Source of the DNA: Riemerella anatipestifer_F
GTDB taxonomy: Bacteria; Bacteroidota; Bacteroidia; Flavobacteriales; Weeksellaceae
NCBI RefSeq assembly: GCF_037861325.1
Contig: NZ_JAFELW010000007.1
Reading direction: 5' to 3' (one strand)
Length of the DNA: 64,000 bases
The notes under the pieces were generated by a model that did not search any database, was not told the origin of the DNA, and saw only the letters and a program-made list of their open reading frames with translations. A program made the translations under genes and the position numbers. Positions 50,974-59,822 of the stretch are shown piece after piece; within the stretch, counting starts at the first letter, position 1; the number at the start of each line of letters is the position of its first letter.

Positions 50974-53070
50974 TCATTTTCCTTTTTTATTTTTAGAGCG
51001 AGGCGGAAACTCAAATGAGGTAGAACTGTCTTCTTGAAGAACCAAATAAGCATCAAAACTTTTTCCCGCCTTACTTTTTAATCCTTTTAAAAGCGTTGTT
51101 TTTCCATTTTCCAGCAAAGCCATTATCGCTTCATCATTTACCTGTTTTCCGCAAACATTTCTGAAAAATAACCACTGACAATCTTCTTCCATACATTTAG
51201 CAACTTTCTTGTATAAACGAACACTTTGTTTTTTACAAACAGGGCAAACGAATGCAGGTGAAGCAATTCCTTCGATTTCCATCGTTAAAAAATCTTCTGT
51301 AATTTTTTGGGTATAGTCTTTCATCGCTTGTAGGAAATTTTCTGGAGGGAGTTGCCCTTCCTCAATTTCATTGAGAGAGGCTTCCCATTCGCCCGTTAAT
51401 GCCACATCAGCGATTTTTCGGTCTTTGACCCATTCATAGACTTTCAACCCTTTTTCGGTAGGAATTATGCTTTTCTTTTGACGTTTGATATAGTTTCGTT
51501 TAAGCAAAGTTTCTATTATTGCCGCTCGGGTAGCAGGAGTTCCAATACCTGTGCCTTTGAGTAGTTGCCGTTGATTTTCGTCTTCCAAATCCTTTCCTGC
51601 CGATTCCATAGCCGACAATAAAGTCGCTTCTGTATATAATGCTGGAGGGCGGGTGGTTTTGGATAGAATTTGACTGTCCATTACTTTTAAAGTATCTCCT
51701 TTTTGTAGTTCGGGAAGCTCTTGCGGAATTTCCTCTTCTTTTTCTATTTCTGAAAAAGAGCCATTGACTGCCCTCCAACCTGCAGATTGTATCGTACAAC
51801 CTTTAATTTCGTAATTTTTATAACCTGCTTCCACAGTTATTATCTGCGTTTCCTTGATACAAATTTCCGATACCGCTTCTAATAAACGCCCGGCAATCAT
51901 TTTGTAAATGAGGGCTTCTTTCTTAGGGAGTTCGGTCGGTATTTTGTCAGTAATGAGCAGTCCGTGATGGTCGGTTACTTTAACGTCATTGACGATACGC
52001 TTGGTAAGAGAGGAGCGTCTGAGTTGTTGTGCATATTTTGCATAGTTCTCATAATGCTCTAATTGCTGAATCAATAAAGGAATTTCTGCCCATACATCTT
52101 CCGAAATGTATTTACTTCCTGTCCGAGGATAAGTGATGTATTTCTTTTCATACAAACTTTGAGCGATGTTTAGGGTTTCGTCTGCCGAAAAACTATATTT
52201 TTTATTTGCCTCTTTTTGAAGTGCAGTTAAATCATAGAGTAAAGGCGGTTGCTCTTTTACCGTTTTCTTTTCTACGGAAAGCACTTCAGCATTTGGATGG
52301 CGTTCTACGGATTTTTTCCATTCTTCTACTTCTTCTTTTTGTTCTGTTTTCAGAGTGGAAAGACTATTAAATTTGAGGTGTCCTTTTTGATGCACTAACT
52401 GCAATTGCCAATACGGTTTTTTCTCAAATTGGGTATGCGTGAGGTATCGTTCACAAACCATAGACAAAGTAGGAGTTTGTACCCGCCCGAGGGAGTATAC
52501 ACCGCTTCCAGCGGCGATACTCAGGGCTTGGGTAGCATTGATGCCTACCAGCCAATCGGCTTGGCTACGCATTTGGGCAGCGTGATATAAAGGGTCAAAT
52601 TGCTTTCCTGGACGAAGTTTTTCAAAGCCTGAAAGAATGGCTTTTTCTGTGAGTGAACTAATCCAAAGTCGCTCAAAAGGTTTTTGACAATTTAAGTAAT
52701 CATAGATGTATCGGAAAATTAACTCTCCTTCTCTTCCTGCATCGGTAGCTACTACAATTGAATCGCATTGCTCAAATAAAGTTCGTATCACTTTAAGTTG
52801 TTTTAATACGCCTGCATCTGCTACATATCCTTTATCTTTTCTCACTTGGCGGGGTTGTAGTTCAAACGGTTCCGGGAGTATGGGAAGATGTTCTTTTTGG
52901 AATCCTACACAACCATACGCTTCAGGCATTGCCAATTGTACTAAATGACCAAATGCCCAAGTAACGGCATAACCATTACCTTCTATATAACCATCTTTTT
53001 TACTATTAGCCCCTAATAAATGAGCGATTTCTCTGCCTACACTGGGTTTTTCCGCTAGGATTACTTTCAT
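50974..53070 (-). CDS. topB: DNA topoisomerase III
   Basis: 698 aa type IA topoisomerase. N-terminal Toprim (ILAEKPSVGREIAHLLG; ATDAGREGELIF at about residue 107), catalytic Tyr in YPRTGSKYIS (about residue 315), the LYTEATLLSAME block, and a C-terminal zinc-finger-like region (CPVCKKQSVRLYKKVAKC). It removes linkages in replicating or transferred ICE DNA. Full length; the ICE copy is distinct from any chromosomal TopA. Confidence 0.95.
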   Translation of the reverse strand: MKVILAEKPSVGREIAHLLGANSKKDGYIEGNGYAVTWAFGHLVQLAMPEAYGCVGFQKEHLPILPEPFELQPRQVRKDKGYVADAGVLKQLKVIRTLFEQCDSIVVATDAGREGELIFRYIYDYLNCQKPFERLWISSLTEKAILSGFEKLRPGKQFDPLYHAAQMRSQADWLVGINATQALSIAAGSGVYSLGRVQTPTLSMVCERYLTHTQFEKKPYWQLQLVHQKGHLKFNSLSTLKTEQKEEVEEWKKSVERHPNAEVLSVEKKTVKEQPPLLYDLTALQKEANKKYSFSADETLNIAQSLYEKKYITYPRTGSKYISEDVWAEIPLLIQQLEHYENYAKYAQQLRRSSLTKRIVNDVKVTDHHGLLITDKIPTELPKKEALIYKMIAGRLLEAVSEICIKETQIITVEAGYKNYEIKGCTIQSAGWRAVNGSFSEIEKEEEIPQELPELQKGDTLKVMDSQILSKTTRPPALYTEATLLSAMESAGKDLEDENQRQLLKGTGIGTPATRAAIIETLLKRNYIKRQKKSIIPTEKGLKVYEWVKDRKIADVALTGEWEASLNEIEEGQLPPENFLQAMKDYTQKITEDFLTMEIEGIASPAFVCPVCKKQSVRLYKKVAKCMEEDCQWLFFRNVCGKQVNDEAIMALLENGKTTLLKGLKSKAGKSFDAYLVLQEDSSTSFEFPPRSKNKKGK

Positions 53071-53117
53071 AGATTTTTGTTTTTAGATAAATGAATTGCA
53101 TCAATATCGCCATCGCC

Positions 53118-54635
53118 CTACATTTTGCGTCCACTTGTAGCTTTTTTTGTAGGCGTTTTAGGCTTTGCCGTACGCTTGGTTGTAGTCGTAGTGGTTTTCA
53201 CTCCTTTGTTTGTCGCTTCTTTTTGGGTTTTTGTTGTAGTTTGAGTGGTAGTTGTCGTCGTTTTATTTTCCTTGGCTTTTTTGTTGATTTCTTTAGCCTG
53301 ACGTGTTACCTTATCCTCTTTCTGTTGTTTATTAGGATTTTGGAAAGTGAATTTAACTTTACCTGTATCTTGGTTATATGTAAAGTAACCATTATACACT
53401 TTACCTGTACCCTTACTTTCTAAACCTTCCAAGTACAGCGGTTTGCCTTGCGAAAAAACTTTGTATTGCTCTTCGGTAAGTTTTCTACCTCTTAATTCTT
53501 TGGGAGCTTCTTCAAAAGTAGGTTGGGTATTGATTTTCTGTGTAAGATTCTCATCAAACAAAAATGTTACATAACGCTTTTCTGCATTGAATTGTACATT
53601 TGCATTAAAGGGTTCGCCCTTGTTTGAGATCATTCCCTCTAAAAACAAGGGTTTACCTTCCATAAGGGTTTGCTTTTGTTCTTCATTAAGTTTGATTCCT
53701 TTGATTTCATCAGGTATTTTGATGTATTCTTGACGCAAAGCAACAATTTCATTCGTCAATTCATCAATACTAATAATAGAGGGGATTTTTTCACCCGTTT
53801 TTACATTGGTAAGCTCTACCACGCGTCCCATATTTCCTGTCTTCAATAGGTTTTCTTTATCTTCTTGGGTAAACTCATGCCCAAAAAATGGATAATCTAA
53901 TTGAGGTTCTTTACGAATTCCGTGGATAGCGACACTTACTTTACCTTCGTTATCTTTTCGTAAAGATAAACGAGCATCAAAACGAGTAACAGCACTCCCT
54001 AAATTCATACTAATAGGTACCAATCGGTCGGTTTTATAACCTTTTAGTAACGGTTCTAATAAGTTGCGTTTTTCTAAATACTCTTTTGAGAGTCCTAAGC
54101 TGTTCATCGTATTCCAATCAATATCGTCTACTTCGTAACGATGTTTTTGTTCTTGGGTAGCCTCATCGGCAGTATTTTGCGATGGGGTTTCATTGACCTC
54201 TTGGGTAGTGTTTTTTACTTCCTGAGTATCTTTTACTTCTTGGGGTTCATTGGTTTGTTCCATTGTATTTTGATTTAAAGATTGATATTCTTGTGGTTGG
54301 ATTTTATAAGGCTGTAAATCCTCTGGCGTGAGCTGAACTTTTAGTAGATTGGGAATGGGAATTTTGAAAAAAGAAAAATGACTTGGATTTTTCACTTGTC
54401 TTAGAAAATTACTAAAGAAGTTTGAGAGTATATTTCCGTGAGGATCCACCTTCATAAAATCTTGTTCGTGTGCCGGGACTGGAGGAACGGTTTCTAACTG
54501 CCCGTCTTTATCCAATCCTTTTACGGCACGAATCTGTTGTTCCTCTTGGTCATACACAAGCAACAAATCCGTCCATTGCTCTTCTGCAACGGACGTATTC
54601 TCTTGTGGATTTGTTTCAGTGGATGCATTAGCCAT
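53118..54635 (-). CDS. DUF4099/DUF3945 protein with Thr/Lys-rich tail
   Basis: 505 aa. The DUF4099-like middle (DIDWNTMNSLGLSKEYLEKR, about residues 172-191) is followed by DUF3945-type repeats, one around 300-350 (LNEEQKQTLMEGKPLFLEGM) and one around 370-430 (LTEEQYKVFSQGKPLYLEGL). The last ~60 residues are a Thr/Lys/Pro tract (TTTTTTQTTTKTQ; PKTPTKKATSGRKM) resembling histone-like tails. Common in Bacteroidota ICEs beside TopB; function unknown, DNA binding likely from charge. Confidence 0.8.
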   Translation of the reverse strand: MANASTETNPQENTSVAEEQWTDLLLVYDQEEQQIRAVKGLDKDGQLETVPPVPAHEQDFMKVDPHGNILSNFFSNFLRQVKNPSHFSFFKIPIPNLLKVQLTPEDLQPYKIQPQEYQSLNQNTMEQTNEPQEVKDTQEVKNTTQEVNETPSQNTADEATQEQKHRYEVDDIDWNTMNSLGLSKEYLEKRNLLEPLLKGYKTDRLVPISMNLGSAVTRFDARLSLRKDNEGKVSVAIHGIRKEPQLDYPFFGHEFTQEDKENLLKTGNMGRVVELTNVKTGEKIPSIISIDELTNEIVALRQEYIKIPDEIKGIKLNEEQKQTLMEGKPLFLEGMISNKGEPFNANVQFNAEKRYVTFLFDENLTQKINTQPTFEEAPKELRGRKLTEEQYKVFSQGKPLYLEGLESKGTGKVYNGYFTYNQDTGKVKFTFQNPNKQQKEDKVTRQAKEINKKAKENKTTTTTTQTTTKTQKEATNKGVKTTTTTTKRTAKPKTPTKKATSGRKM

Positions 54636-54745
54636 AGTATATTATTTTTTGATGGTTTAAATTCAATTCATTAAACTTTAAATTTAAATCTTAAAAATCG
54701 CAGAACGAAGATAGAAGCAGTCTATTAGAATTTAATATGGCAGTG

Positions 54746-55063
54746 TTATTTTGGCTTTGATTGTCCTTTTTTGGCTTTTACAGGGACACTAAAGTGCTCT
54801 CTAATGAATTGGTGTACATCTGATAGTTTGTAGTAAATTTTTCCAGAAATTGTGTAATAGGGTAGTTTGCCTTCAGAACGATAACGCTGCAGAGAACGAG
54901 CGGATATTTTAAAAGTTATCATTAAATCTTGATTGTCGAGTAATTCTTCTCCTTCGATGGTACTTCGTTTCTTTTCAGCTTTTTCAAAGCGTTCTGCAAG
55001 TAGATCGAGGCGGTCCATCAGTCGCTCCATCCACATTACAAATTCCATTCGGTCGATATTCAT
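54746..55063 (-). CDS. Helix-turn-helix protein
   Basis: 105 aa. Coiled N-terminus (EFVMWMERLMDRLDLLAERF), then an excisionase-type winged HTH: LLDNQDLMITFKISARSLQR, YRSEGKLPYYTISGKIYYKL. Same architecture as the HTH pair at 7.0-7.6 kb. It lies 20 bp after the primase gene in the leftward operon; probably regulates replication or excision genes. Confidence 0.82.
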   Translation of the reverse strand: MNIDRMEFVMWMERLMDRLDLLAERFEKAEKKRSTIEGEELLDNQDLMITFKISARSLQRYRSEGKLPYYTISGKIYYKLSDVHQFIREHFSVPVKAKKGQSKPK

Positions 55064-55083
55064 AACGGGTAAGTTTTAGTGTT

Positions 55084-57147
55084 TTATTTTTGATTGAGTA
55101 TTTTTTTCATAAGTTTACCAATGCTTAATTGCTGTGGATTTTGGCTGTCCACAATCAATAATTCTTTGGCTTTGAGTTTTAGGATATAGTTTTTCGCCGT
55201 TCGTTCCTGCACCCCCGTTAAGGCTTTAATTTCTTGCACCAATTCACTATATTCCCATACTTCTTTCTTTCTAAATAGAGGAGATACGAGAGTGGCTAAT
55301 TCTGTGGTCTTGTCTTTCTTTTCAGTTTTCTTTTGAGTACCGCAATAACGGTGCATTCCACTCTCTGCCTCCCATCGAAACAATATCTTAGGCAATTGGT
55401 TGGGGTCCCCTTTACGAATTTTTTTCGGTAAGACCACAGAGCAAGCACTGGCTCGATCTTGTTCTACCGAAAGCACCGCAGAGGCTTTTCGTTGTAGCTC
55501 CGACCCTAAATGCCCCCGAAGTTTTAATCCTCCTGGCGTTAGGTGTAATACACATACCATACAGGTTTGATAATGCCCTGCCAATGCGTACAATTCCTCT
55601 ATCATTTCAATACTTTCACTTTCATTATTGGCGGAACTAATTAAATCGGCAATACCGTCAATGACTACCAGATGAATCCCTGAATACTCGTAGTATAAAG
55701 TATCCATACATTGTCGAATGATTTTCATACGCTCTTTTCTTGGAATTTGAGTAAGACAATAGGCTTTAAAATTTAAAGGCATAGCATCGAGCTGAGCTCG
55801 TTTTAGTAATATGGAAATGTTGTCGTACAATTGATCTGCGGATTGTTCCGTATCGAAAAATAAAACTGCTTGATGCTCACAGTAAGTTACGCTAAGCCCA
55901 AGTAAGTCTATTGGATTTTTACCTTGATATAAACTCCCTGCAATCATTGCAGCCACATAATGACTTTTTCCCGTTCCTTCACCTCCTGTAACCCCTAAAA
56001 GACTACTTTGCAATCCGATAGCTGCTCCTTTTAAGGTGATGATAATCTTTTGCTTGGCGGGTGGTTGATGCCATTGAATTTCACAGGATTGTAATAGTGA
56101 AAGCCCTTGCTGATATTTTTTTTGAAGCATTTTCAAAAACAATGTTTTTAAATCCTTAGCGGTATAGCCTTGCTGAAAATAGTTCGATATGTCTTTATCG
56201 TCTTTAGTTCCTGATAAAGGAAGTTCTAATACCTCTACCAGATCCTTTAATTTTTCTAAATGACTTTGTACCGCCTTTTTTCCTGCCTGATCCACATCAT
56301 ACAATAATACGATATGACGAAAGCGACCTTTTAAAGATTGAATGAGAGAGATGGGAATATGACTATTTTCACTATTGAAACAAATGGCTGAAAAGCCTTT
56401 TGCATACAAACTCATCACATCTTTTTCACCGCCCGTAATAAACAAAATATCATCACCATCTAACGGTAATTGTTCCAATCCAAAACAATAATCCGTAGCG
56501 ATACCTGCATATAGAAAACGATGTTTGGAAAGGGGACGATAGATTTTTATAAGTTCCGCATTTTGATAAGAAAAAATGGGTTCATCATCATTGGATTCTA
56601 TTCGATAGGGTTGTCCTTTTTTATTGATACTTTCAAAAGATTGTAAGGATTTTACTCCAAATATATCTAAAACTGTTTTCGTTATTCCAAATGTTCCCCA
56701 ATAGTCAAGTTCTATTTTACTGAAGTTCTTATCTACTATCATATAGGGGCGATAGCTGGGCGATTCGATAGTTGTTGCGGGATTAGCCTCCACTTTGATT
56801 TTTCTTTGGGGGCGTTTAGGTGTATCAGAATAAGAAATATCTAATCCTAAACTTAAATCTTGATTGATAATTTTTAGGATTTCTACAAAGTCGTGAGGCT
56901 GTGTGCAATCCAAACCATATAAATAGCCAACTAAGGAAAAACAATCGCCATTAAAACGAGGATCCCCAAAATCTTTAATCCGATAGATGCCTGTTTTTTT
57001 ATCCTTGTAAATATTACAAGAGGGATTTTTATCATCATAAAAAGGGTTTTTAAAGTTTTGTCCCACTTTCCAATTCCCTGAAACATAATAACGAAATACT
57101 TCCAGTCCGTCATTCGTTTTACTTAATAGGTCTTCCTTTTTTAACAT
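55084..57147 (-). CDS. Primase-helicase (Toprim plus RepA-like ATPase)
   Basis: 687 aa. N-terminal CHC2-like region without a clear zinc motif (NPFYDDKNPSCNIYKDKKTG), Toprim motif FITGGEKDVMSL (about residue 237), then a RecA-fold ATPase with GGEGTGKSHY (about 389) and HLVVIDGIADLIS. The C-terminal winged helix (about 615-680) may bind DNA. The domain order suggests a phage-type primase-helicase acting on the transferred strand. It overlaps the end of the upstream HTH gene by 29 bp. Confidence 0.85.
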   Translation of the reverse strand: MLKKEDLLSKTNDGLEVFRYYVSGNWKVGQNFKNPFYDDKNPSCNIYKDKKTGIYRIKDFGDPRFNGDCFSLVGYLYGLDCTQPHDFVEILKIINQDLSLGLDISYSDTPKRPQRKIKVEANPATTIESPSYRPYMIVDKNFSKIELDYWGTFGITKTVLDIFGVKSLQSFESINKKGQPYRIESNDDEPIFSYQNAELIKIYRPLSKHRFLYAGIATDYCFGLEQLPLDGDDILFITGGEKDVMSLYAKGFSAICFNSENSHIPISLIQSLKGRFRHIVLLYDVDQAGKKAVQSHLEKLKDLVEVLELPLSGTKDDKDISNYFQQGYTAKDLKTLFLKMLQKKYQQGLSLLQSCEIQWHQPPAKQKIIITLKGAAIGLQSSLLGVTGGEGTGKSHYVAAMIAGSLYQGKNPIDLLGLSVTYCEHQAVLFFDTEQSADQLYDNISILLKRAQLDAMPLNFKAYCLTQIPRKERMKIIRQCMDTLYYEYSGIHLVVIDGIADLISSANNESESIEMIEELYALAGHYQTCMVCVLHLTPGGLKLRGHLGSELQRKASAVLSVEQDRASACSVVLPKKIRKGDPNQLPKILFRWEAESGMHRYCGTQKKTEKKDKTTELATLVSPLFRKKEVWEYSELVQEIKALTGVQERTAKNYILKLKAKELLIVDSQNPQQLSIGKLMKKILNQK

Positions 57148-57466
57148 ACGAATGTGCTTTTTGGGTTAGGTTTTCTAAATAATCCTCTGTACTTTTTACT
57201 ACATTAAATTCCATAAGTTTTCGGATACTTCCCAGAGTGTAAAAGTATTGTCCGTGAACTTTAGAGTAAGTGATTTCATTGTTCTGTCGCATACGCCAAA
57301 GTGTTTTTTCGCTTAAATGGAGGTATTGGCATACTTCGTGGTTATTGAGCCATAATTGGTCAATAATTTCTATGGACTGGGATTGCTTTTGAATATACTC
57401 CCGAATAAATTGAATCTCTTGGCGTAATTGCAGCCATTGGTTTTCTTCAATAGTGATTAGTTTCAT
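57119..57466 (-). CDS. Helix-turn-helix protein
   Basis: 115 aa. Helical N-terminus, then LWLNNHEVCQYLHLSEKTLW, RMRQNNEITYSKVHGQYFYT, the excisionase/HTH_17 pattern, and a basic end SYVKKGRPIK. First gene of the leftward primase-HTH-DUF3945-topB series. Upstream (57467-57734) holds an 11-bp direct repeat CCAATGGGTAG (57537, 57680), possible binding sites, and no gene. Confidence 0.8.
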   Translation of the reverse strand: MKLITIEENQWLQLRQEIQFIREYIQKQSQSIEIIDQLWLNNHEVCQYLHLSEKTLWRMRQNNEITYSKVHGQYFYTLGSIRKLMEFNVVKSTEDYLENLTQKAHSYVKKGRPIK

Positions 57467-57536
57467 TTCTTCTGATTTTATCGTTTATCTGGGGACAAAG
57501 TTCAGAAGACTCAGGCGATGATAACGCCAAGTTTTA

Positions 57537-57690
57537 CCAATGGGTAGATAGAAATTTAACACATTTTAGCACATTTTGCCTATGCCTTAATAATCATAAA
57601 TTTAGAGCAAAAAAAAGACGCTTAAAGCGACTGATGATCATCTTGAAGTTAGTAAAGTAAGTAGTGAGAGTGTGGTTTGCCAATGGGTAG
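57537..57690. repeat. Spaced direct repeat CCAATGGGTAG
   Basis: Two exact 11-bp copies (57537-57547 and 57680-57690) in the gap upstream of the HTH/primase operon. Possible regulator or integrase arm sites; weak evidence. Confidence 0.35.
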
Positions 57691-57734
57691 TTATGAGCAA
57701 AGGTCATTCAGCCCCTTAGAAGGCTGGTCATTTC

Positions 57735-58568
57735 TTAAACATTTTTATCCATATAAGTTTCTAAGGAATTGACTAATTGATTTAAAAATAAAGTTCTTGA
57801 ACCTGAACGACTTTTCATACGATGAAAGGTGTGGTGGACATCTTGTAATTCAACTTTGAATAAGGCTTGAAAAGTTATGGCGATTTTATTTAAACTAATT
57901 TGTCCACTTGAGATGGCTTTTGCAGCGTGAAGAGCATAGAGGAGTTCAACTAAAGCGGCTTTACTTTCCGTCCAATGAATCGGACGATGGTTTTCGTTGG
58001 CGATTTTATCAAATTGCGTGGTTGTGCGAAAGTGAAGGTATTCGTAAAATAACTCTCTGCCAATAATTCGAGCCGTTAAATAATCATAGTAAGTTGAAAA
58101 CCGTCGATCTAAATCAAAAGCATGATTTTCTAACCCTTCTTGAAAAAGAAAAGAAGACCTTAAAAAATATTTGTGGTCTTCATCCGTTCTCCCTGAATAA
58201 TAATAAGTATAAAACGCATTGGTTTTCAAAAAATGATTGTGCCTACTTTTTAGTCTTTTTTTTTCTTTAGTGAAATAATCTTCATAAATTTTTCCTTTTG
58301 TAGTAGGACGAATGATTTCCATTTTGTAAATACGATTGTAGTACATCAACTTTCCATAAATATGAGGTTTGATGTTTCTGAAGAAATGAATTTCCTCCTG
58401 TTTGTCATTAAATCCTCTTTCAAGGATATAGTTCCTTGTTTCTTCTAAAACTTTGGATAGATAGCGAATCATTTCTAAAGCTTCGGGGATAATGGTTTCT
58501 ACGTGTAATGTTACCTTTTCCTCTTCTTTGTAAATGTCTTGAAAGACTTTTCTGAAATACTGTTCCAT
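57735..58568 (-). CDS. rteC: RteC-domain regulator
   Basis: 277 aa. Helical protein with SKVLEETRNYILERGFNDKQEEIHFF, FRNIKPHIYGKLMYYNRIYK and a C-terminal winged-helix segment (ALHAAKAISSGQISLNKIAI, then FHRMKSRSGSRTLFLNQL). This matches RteC, which in CTnDOT activates excision genes. It is the outermost ICE gene at this end. RteA/RteB partners are not in the window. Confidence 0.88.
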   Translation of the reverse strand: MEQYFRKVFQDIYKEEEKVTLHVETIIPEALEMIRYLSKVLEETRNYILERGFNDKQEEIHFFRNIKPHIYGKLMYYNRIYKMEIIRPTTKGKIYEDYFTKEKKRLKSRHNHFLKTNAFYTYYYSGRTDEDHKYFLRSSFLFQEGLENHAFDLDRRFSTYYDYLTARIIGRELFYEYLHFRTTTQFDKIANENHRPIHWTESKAALVELLYALHAAKAISSGQISLNKIAITFQALFKVELQDVHHTFHRMKSRSGSRTLFLNQLVNSLETYMDKNV

Positions 58569-58597
58569 ATTGCTTAAATATTTAAAATTAGTTGTTA

Positions 58598-58605
58598 CAA
58601 AATTA
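58598..58605 (-). promoter_or_regulatory. -7 box for rteC
   Basis: TAATTTTG on the minus strand (TAnnTTTG), 29 bp before the rteC start. No clear -33 box. Confidence 0.45.
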
Positions 58606-58658
58606 CGGAACTATCGCAGAAAATCCTTTGGTAAGGAAAGCATATCTATCAACTTACA

Positions 58659-58728
58659 TTGCTTCGCCCTGCACGGTGCAAGTCGGCATCTATAGAGGAG
58701 CACGCTTGCACCGTGCAGGGCGAGGCAA
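58659..58728. repeat. GC-rich 24-bp inverted repeat near the ICE edge
   Basis: Arms 58659-58682 and 58705-58728, one mismatch in 24, core TCGCCCTGCACGGTGCAAG, 22-nt loop. Much richer in GC than its surroundings. In the 347-bp gap (58569-58915) between rteC and the chromosomal DUF1573 gene; no T-run. Confidence 0.8.
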
Positions 58729-58740
58729 AGTTATAAGAAT

Positions 58741-58771
58741 TTTGTGAAAAAGTAAATATATCGTACCTTTG
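58741..58771 (+). promoter_or_regulatory. Consensus flavobacterial promoter at the ICE edge
   Basis: TTTG (58741-58744), exactly 19 bp, then TACCTTTG (58764-58771): a perfect TTTG-N19-TAnnTTTG. It points to the DUF1573 gene, about 145 bp downstream, with a 13-codon reading frame (58787-58828) in between. Confidence 0.75.
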
Positions 58772-58823
58772 TCGTATTGAGTTCCGATGAAAATCAATGA
58801 AATCAAAAGAAGCAAGTTGAGTT

Positions 58824-58892
58824 ACTAATTCGTTACCTGAAATTGAAAAAATGCTTATAATTTTTTGTATATCAATAACTTAATGAATTAGT
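58824..58892. other. Putative ICE attachment region (right end)
   Basis: Inverted repeat ACTAATTCGTTA (58824-58835) / TAATGAATTAGT (58881-58892), 11 of 12 matching, where ICE genes stop and chromosomal genes start. Suggestive of an integrase core site; the partner att site is outside the window, so unproven. Confidence 0.35.
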
Positions 58893-58915
58893 GTGAATTT
58901 TAAAATAAATATACA

Positions 58916-59407
58916 ATGAGAAAAATTACAAAAATAACTGCCCTTTTGGGATTTAGTGTATTATCTCTAACGGCTTGTAATAAAAATGAAAAGCCAGAAG
59001 TGCTTAATCCAGAAACGGAAGTTGCAGAACAAATTTCTGTTGAGGAGCAACTACACGCAGAGCAATCTGATATGGTAAAGCAGGCACAATCTTCGCCATT
59101 AACATCGGTGGCTTTATCGGCCCCAAGTTTTGATTTTGGTGTGGTTAAATCAGGTTCTATAGTAGAGCATACTTATGAAATTACAAATACAGGTAAAAAT
59201 CCACTAATAATTTCTAATGTTAAGCCTACTTGTGGTTGTACTGTTCCTGATTATACTAAAGAGCCTATATTACCGGGTAAAGTAGCTAAGGTAACTCTTA
59301 AATTTGATTCAGGTAGTTTCCAAGGAATGCAGCAAAAATTTGTAGAAGTTTATGCTAACACAGAAAAAACACCTATTGTATTAAGTTTCACAGCAGATGT
59401 ACAGTAG
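58916..59407 (+). CDS. DUF1573 lipoprotein
   Basis: 163 aa. Lipobox in LSLTACNKNE (Cys about residue 21), a Gln/Glu/Ser linker, then the DUF1573 Ig-like domain (FDFGVVKSGSIVEHTYEITN, NVKPTCGCTVPDYTKEPILP). Envelope protein of unknown function, common in Bacteroidota and often beside yajC. First chromosomal gene after the ICE. Confidence 0.88.
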   Translation: MRKITKITALLGFSVLSLTACNKNEKPEVLNPETEVAEQISVEEQLHAEQSDMVKQAQSSPLTSVALSAPSFDFGVVKSGSIVEHTYEITNTGKNPLIISNVKPTCGCTVPDYTKEPILPGKVAKVTLKFDSGSFQGMQQKFVEVYANTEKTPIVLSFTADVQ

Positions 59408-59443
59408 TCGTCTATCACTAAAAATAAAACTAAATAAAAAACA

Positions 59444-59776
59444 ATGAATTTACTTATTTTACTTCAAGCACAAGCACAACCATCTATAATGCCGACTTTC
59501 ATTATGATAGGAGGTATGATAGTTTTCTTTTACTTTTTTATGATTCGTCCACAGATGAAAAAACAGAAGCAAGAGAAAAATTTTCAAGAATCTCTAAAAC
59601 CTGGTAGAATGGTGGTTACCACATCTGGGATACACGGTAGAGTTTCACAGGTAACAGAGGATGGTGTGATACTAGAAACTATGGCAGGTAAACTTAAATT
59701 TGAAAAAGCCGCTATATCACGAGATTTTACACAAAACAGATTTCCAGATACTAAAGAAGTAGCGGACAAAAAATAA
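59444..59776 (+). CDS. yajC: Preprotein translocase subunit YajC
   Basis: 110 aa. One membrane helix (IMPTFIMIGGMIVFFYFFMI, about residues 15-34) and the conserved RPQMKKQKQ plus MVVTTSGIHGRVSQV domain. An accessory of the SecDF translocon in the inner membrane. It follows DUF1573 by 36 bp, the arrangement usual in flavobacteria. Confidence 0.93.
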   Translation: MNLLILLQAQAQPSIMPTFIMIGGMIVFFYFFMIRPQMKKQKQEKNFQESLKPGRMVVTTSGIHGRVSQVTEDGVILETMAGKLKFEKAAISRDFTQNRFPDTKEVADKK

Positions 59777-59783
59777 TTATAAG

Positions 59784-59816
59784 ACAGATTGGTAGCTATA
59801 TCAATCTGTTTTTTTT
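59784..59816 (+). terminator. Terminator after yajC
   Basis: ACAGATTG / CAATCTGT, 10-nt loop, followed by eight T. It ends 7 bp before the next start, so transcription of the thrE pair must begin within or read through it. Confidence 0.85.
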
Positions 59817-59822
59817 CATAAT

